A stretch of 64,000 nt of DNA, taken from positions 496,001-560,000 of the forward strand of contig NZ_CP069161.1 in the NCBI RefSeq assembly GCF_018802605.1, written 5' to 3'. Below the pieces are notes generated by a model. That model saw only the letters and a list, made by a program, of their open reading frames with translations. It made no database searches and was not told the origin of the DNA. The stretch's first letter is position 1; every line of letters begins with the position of its first letter. The position numbers and the translations under genes are program-made. This document shows positions 61,030 to 64,000 of this stretch, piece by piece. This DNA is from Paludibacterium paludis (GTDB lineage: Bacteria; Pseudomonadota; Gammaproteobacteria; Burkholderiales; Chromobacteriaceae).

Positions 61030-62304
61030 ATGGAATCTGTTACAGTGGCGGACATGGCTGTGATGTCACCGTTTTCCCATGACCTGCCGCGCGCGGCGGC
61101 GGGGCTTGCGCAACTGCGTTGGCTGACGCTGTGCTCGGGCGCGCTGCTGTGCGTTGCGGGCGGCGCGGCGGGCGTGGCGCTGCCGTATCCCCTGCTGGCC
61201 CAGGCGCTCCTGACCCTGACGGCCGCCAACCTCGTTCTCGCCCGCTGCGGCGCGCGTTCGCGCACGCCGGCCCTGTGGCTCGGAGCGGGGCTGGCCGCCG
61301 ACGTGATCTGCCTGACCGAAGTCCTCGCGTTCACCGGCGGGGCGGCCAACCCCCTGGCGTCCCTTTATCTTCCGCCCGTACTGTTCGCGGCGCTGCTGTT
61401 GCCCGCCGCCTTTGCCTGGACGCTGGCGTTCGCCACCTTGCTGGCCTATGCCGCCCTGTTCCGCTGGCACCTGCCCTGGCCGGCCGCCGCAGGGGATGCC
61501 GCGTACGCCGTGTCATTACACCTGACCGGCATGTGGGTCACCTTCTCCTTGTCCGCGCTGCTGATGACCGGTTTCGTGTCATGGCTGGCGCGCCGACTCG
61601 CGTCCCGCGAAGCGATGCTGACGGCCGCGCGGGAGGCCCTGTCGCGGGACGAGCAGCTGCTCGCGGTGGGGATGCAGGCGGCCGGCGCGGCGCATGCCCT
61701 GTCCACCCCCCTCAATACCCTGACCCTTCTGGTCGATGAAATGGCGGAGTTCCGGGCCGGGGACGCGGAGCTCGCCGCCGATTTGCAGACGATGAAAGAA
61801 CAGCTCGCCGGTTGCCGCCAGGCCTTGTTCGCCCTGAAGGACGGGGCGGAGTCCGGCGTGCGCGAGGCGCCGCTGTTCGCCATGTTGGCCGACCGGCTCG
61901 AAGGCTGGCGCGCATTGCGGCCGGATGTGGTTCTGATCTGGACGCCCCCGGATGTCCCGGATCCGGTCGTCGGTCTGGACAGCGCGTTCTGGCCGGCGTT
62001 CTTCAATCTGGTCAACAATGCGGCGGAAGCCGGCGGCGGGGAGGTCGAGGTCCGCGCATCGCTCGCTGCCGGGGGATTGACGCTCGATGTGATTAACAGG
62101 AAGGGCAGTCTGAGCGATGAGCAACTGGCGCGTGCCGGCCTGACACCGCTGGTGTCGGGCAAACCCGCCGGCATGGGGCTTGGCGTGCTGCTCAGTCATG
62201 CCACGCTCGCGCGCCTTGGCGGCCGCCTTGAGCTCGTGAATCGTCTGGGCGGAGGCGTCCACGCCAGGATCGTCCTGCCGCTGAACCGCCGGAGAGTGCC
62301 ATGA
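61030..62304 (+). CDS. regB: RegB/PrrB/ActS-like redox sensor histidine kinase
   Basis: A roughly 424-residue kinase with six N-terminal membrane segments (about residues 25-185). The ubiquinone-interacting motif FTGGAANPLASLYL (GGxxNP, about 100) is the RegB hallmark. The H-box is AHALSTPLNTLTL with the phospho-accepting His. The N-box is FNLVNNAAEAG. The nucleotide lid is GMGLGVLLSHATLARLGGRL. Two oddities: the G1 box, normally DxGxG, reads VINRKGSLSDE, and I see no redox Cys at the usual linker position. The start is ATG 61030; ATG 61054 is possible. The stop overlaps the regA start. Confidence 0.85.
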   Translation: MESVTVADMAVMSPFSHDLPRAAAGLAQLRWLTLCSGALLCVAGGAAGVALPYPLLAQALLTLTAANLVLARCGARSRTPALWLGAGLAADVICLTEVLAFTGGAANPLASLYLPPVLFAALLLPAAFAWTLAFATLLAYAALFRWHLPWPAAAGDAAYAVSLHLTGMWVTFSLSALLMTGFVSWLARRLASREAMLTAAREALSRDEQLLAVGMQAAGAAHALSTPLNTLTLLVDEMAEFRAGDAELAADLQTMKEQLAGCRQALFALKDGAESGVREAPLFAMLADRLEGWRALRPDVVLIWTPPDVPDPVVGLDSAFWPAFFNLVNNAAEAGGGEVEVRASLAAGGLTLDVINRKGSLSDEQLARAGLTPLVSGKPAGMGLGVLLSHATLARLGGRLELVNRLGGGVHARIVLPLNRRRVP

Positions 62305-62828
62305 GCCTGGATTTTCTGCTGATCGACGATGACGTCGCCTTCGCGTCGATTCTTTCCCGATCCCTCGGGCGGCGCGGATACAGCGTCGATATCGCCTGCG
62401 ATGAGGATTCCGCGCTGGCCGCCATGATGCGCGCGCCACGGCATGTGCTGCTGGATCTCCATCTCGGCGGCCAGAGCGGCTTGCGCCTGCTGCCTCGCCT
62501 TAAAGCCGCGGGACCGGACAGCCGGATCGTCGTGTTGACCGGTTACGCCAGCATCGCCACGGCGGTGGAGGCGACCAAGCTGGGCGCGGTGCAGTACCTT
62601 GCCAAGCCCGCGACCCTCGATGACATCCTCGCCGCGTTCGAGCAGGACGCGGCCAATCCGGACCTTGCGGTCGCGCCTCAGCCGATGTCGCTCAAGCGCG
62701 TCACCTGGGAGCACCTGCAGCGCGTGCTGGCCGAGCACGGAGGCAATATCTCGGCGACCGCGAGGGCGCTGAACATGCATCGACGCACGCTCCAGCGCAT
62801 GTTGGCCAAGCGCCCGGTGCGCGAGTGA
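62301..62828 (+). CDS. regA: RegA/PrrA/ActR-like response regulator
   Basis: A 175-residue regulator: receiver domain (1-120) with LLIDDDVAFASILSRSL, the Asp in VLLDLHLGGQSG (about 52) and the Lys in VQYLAKPATLDDI (about 103). The C-terminal Fis-type HTH is ISATARALNMHRRTLQRMLA followed by KRPV, nearly the invariant RegA DNA-recognition end. It is paired with regB by ATGA overlap. RegBA systems control aerobic/anaerobic genes in response to the quinone pool. Here it lies next to a copper receptor rather than the usual senC. Confidence 0.93.
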   Translation: MSLDFLLIDDDVAFASILSRSLGRRGYSVDIACDEDSALAAMMRAPRHVLLDLHLGGQSGLRLLPRLKAAGPDSRIVVLTGYASIATAVEATKLGAVQYLAKPATLDDILAAFEQDAANPDLAVAPQPMSLKRVTWEHLQRVLAEHGGNISATARALNMHRRTLQRMLAKRPVRE

Positions 62829-62949
62829 ATCAGCCTGGCTTTACCCCCTTCATCAGAAAATTTGATTTGAGTTAATGCTCGAAGATGCCCTAGTCTGATC
62901 CAATTGGCATTAAATGACGCCTTCACGACGACAAAGGGGAGAAAGACAG

Positions 62950-64000
62950 ATGATGCGTGGACAGATGATGGACCAGCCCTTGCTCATTTCCAGTCTGCTG
63001 GACCATGCCGAGCGCTACCATTCCGATACCGAAATCGTTTCCCGCAGTATCGAAGGGCCGATTCACCGCTATACCTGGGGTGACGCGGCGCGGCGCGCGC
63101 GCCAGTTGGCGAACGCGCTGACGGATTTGGGCGTGGTGGAAGGGGAGACGGTCGGCACGCTGGCCTGGAACGGCTACCGCCACCTGGAGGCCTACTACGC
63201 GGTATCCGGCATGGGGGCAATCTGTCATACCGTCAATCCGCGGCTGTTCGCCGAGCAAATCGCCTACATCGTCAACCATGGCGAGGATGTCGTGCTGATG
63301 TTCGATTTGACCTTTCTCGCGATGGTCGAACAGCTCGCTCCGACTCTCAACACGGTTCGGCATTTCGTACTGATGACGGATCGAGACCACATGCCGCGCG
63401 AGACCTCGATCGACAATCTGTTGTGCTACGAGGATCTGGTGCGCCGTTCCAGTGACCGCTACGAATGGCCGGTGCTTAACGAAAACGCCGCTTCCAGCCT
63501 GTGCTACACCTCGGGCACCACCGGCAATCCGAAGGGCGTGCTGTATTCGCATCGTTCGACCGTGCTGCACGCTTTCGCCAGCTCCTTGCCCGACAGCCTG
63601 CATATTTCCGCGGAGGGTTGCGTCCTGCCCGTGGTGCCGATGTTCCATGTGAATGCCTGGGGTCTGCCGTACAGTTGCGCGATGAACGGCGCCAAACTGG
63701 TGTTGCCGGGCGCCAAGATGGATGGCATCAGCCTTTACGAATTGATCGAGAATGAACACGTCACCCTGGCCGCCGGCGTGCCCACGGTGTGGCTCATGTT
63801 GCTGCAGCATTGCGAGCGCAACCATCTGAAAATGCATAGTCTCAAGCGGGTGATCGTGGGCGGATCCGCCGCGCCGGAGTCGATGATCGACCAACTGGCT
63901 GAGCATGGCGCCGAGTTGCGCCAGTTGTGGGGGATGACCGAACTGTCGCCGTGCGGCACGACCAGCACGCCGAAATTCAAGCATCGCGCCAGCGATGCGC
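62950..64000 (+). CDS. AMP-dependent acyl-CoA synthetase (partial, runs off window)
   Basis: The frame from ATG 62950/62953 stays open to the right edge (about 350 residues). It has the ANL-superfamily core: AASSLCYTSGTTGNPKGVLY (ATP/AMP-binding A3 motif, about residues 180-200), VVPMFHVNAWGLPYSC (about 237), VGGSAAPESMID (A5 region) and LWGMTELSPCGT (about 328), with the A8 region still missing. MFHVNAWGLPY and the N-terminus (SSLLDHAERYHSDTEIVSRS) suggest a medium/long-chain fatty-acyl-CoA synthetase similar to AlkK. Residues downstream of 64000 are not visible. GGGGAG lies upstream of the start. Confidence 0.85.
   Translation, partial: MMRGQMMDQPLLISSLLDHAERYHSDTEIVSRSIEGPIHRYTWGDAARRARQLANALTDLGVVEGETVGTLAWNGYRHLEAYYAVSGMGAICHTVNPRLFAEQIAYIVNHGEDVVLMFDLTFLAMVEQLAPTLNTVRHFVLMTDRDHMPRETSIDNLLCYEDLVRRSSDRYEWPVLNENAASSLCYTSGTTGNPKGVLYSHRSTVLHAFASSLPDSLHISAEGCVLPVVPMFHVNAWGLPYSCAMNGAKLVLPGAKMDGISLYELIENEHVTLAAGVPTVWLMLLQHCERNHLKMHSLKRVIVGGSAAPESMIDQLAEHGAELRQLWGMTELSPCGTTSTPKFKHRASDA

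Overview
The window reads as the chromosome of a GC-rich Gram-negative betaproteobacterium, most likely of the Neisseriales (Chromobacteriaceae-like). The reasons are the pilMNOPQ-aroK-aroB order with a divergent penicillin-binding protein 1A, a lipid A phosphoethanolamine transferase, a RegB/RegA redox pair and rplU-rpmA-obgE. No CRISPR array, insertion sequence, prophage or rRNA operon was seen. One tRNA (Arg, anticodon CCT) is present.

Layout. 0-6.5 kb: glycan genes (partial O-antigen ligase, three GT4 glycosyltransferases, a polysaccharide-deacetylase-like protein, a GT9 heptosyltransferase). 6.7-13.7 kb: a FimV-C-terminus-like protein, aroB, aroK and the overlapping pilQ-P-O-N-M operon. 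13.8-20.2 kb: PBP1A, a NarL/FixJ regulator, EptA-type transferase and a DHA2 efflux pump. 20.5-22.7 kb: two PEP-CTERM proteins and a small exported protein. 22.7-24.8 kb: a D-tartrate-dehydratase-like enolase-superfamily enzyme and a periplasmic solute-binding protein in AT-rich DNA.

25.2-29.1 kb is the most interesting stretch. It has a 22-codon ORF behind a near-perfect Shine-Dalgarno sequence, two different DUF692/MNIO-type TIM-barrel enzymes, an unrecognised ~190-residue protein and a MATE exporter, all tightly packed on one strand. I interpret this as an undescribed ribosomally made, post-translationally modified peptide (RiPP) pathway. Its architecture recalls methanobactin clusters, but it has two MNIO enzymes and a one-cysteine peptide. 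The cluster ends by running 276 nt antisense into a neighbouring MFS pump gene.

29.1-64 kb is mostly housekeeping and stress functions: LysR, tRNA-Arg, ispB, rplU-rpmA-obgE, a three-gene MksBEF/Wadjet-like SMC complex without a nuclease gene, an amino-acid permease, a ClC channel, Tpx, a soluble BdlA-like chemoreceptor, gamma-carbonic anhydrase, oligopeptidase A, exonuclease III, an RquA-like methyltransferase (rhodoquinone), RstAB with MipA, ferredoxin-NADP reductase, GT4/LpxH-like/YegD genes, an OprC-like copper receptor divergent from RegBA, and a partial AMP-dependent acyl-CoA synthetase at the right edge.

All functional names come from motifs read by eye. No database search was run.
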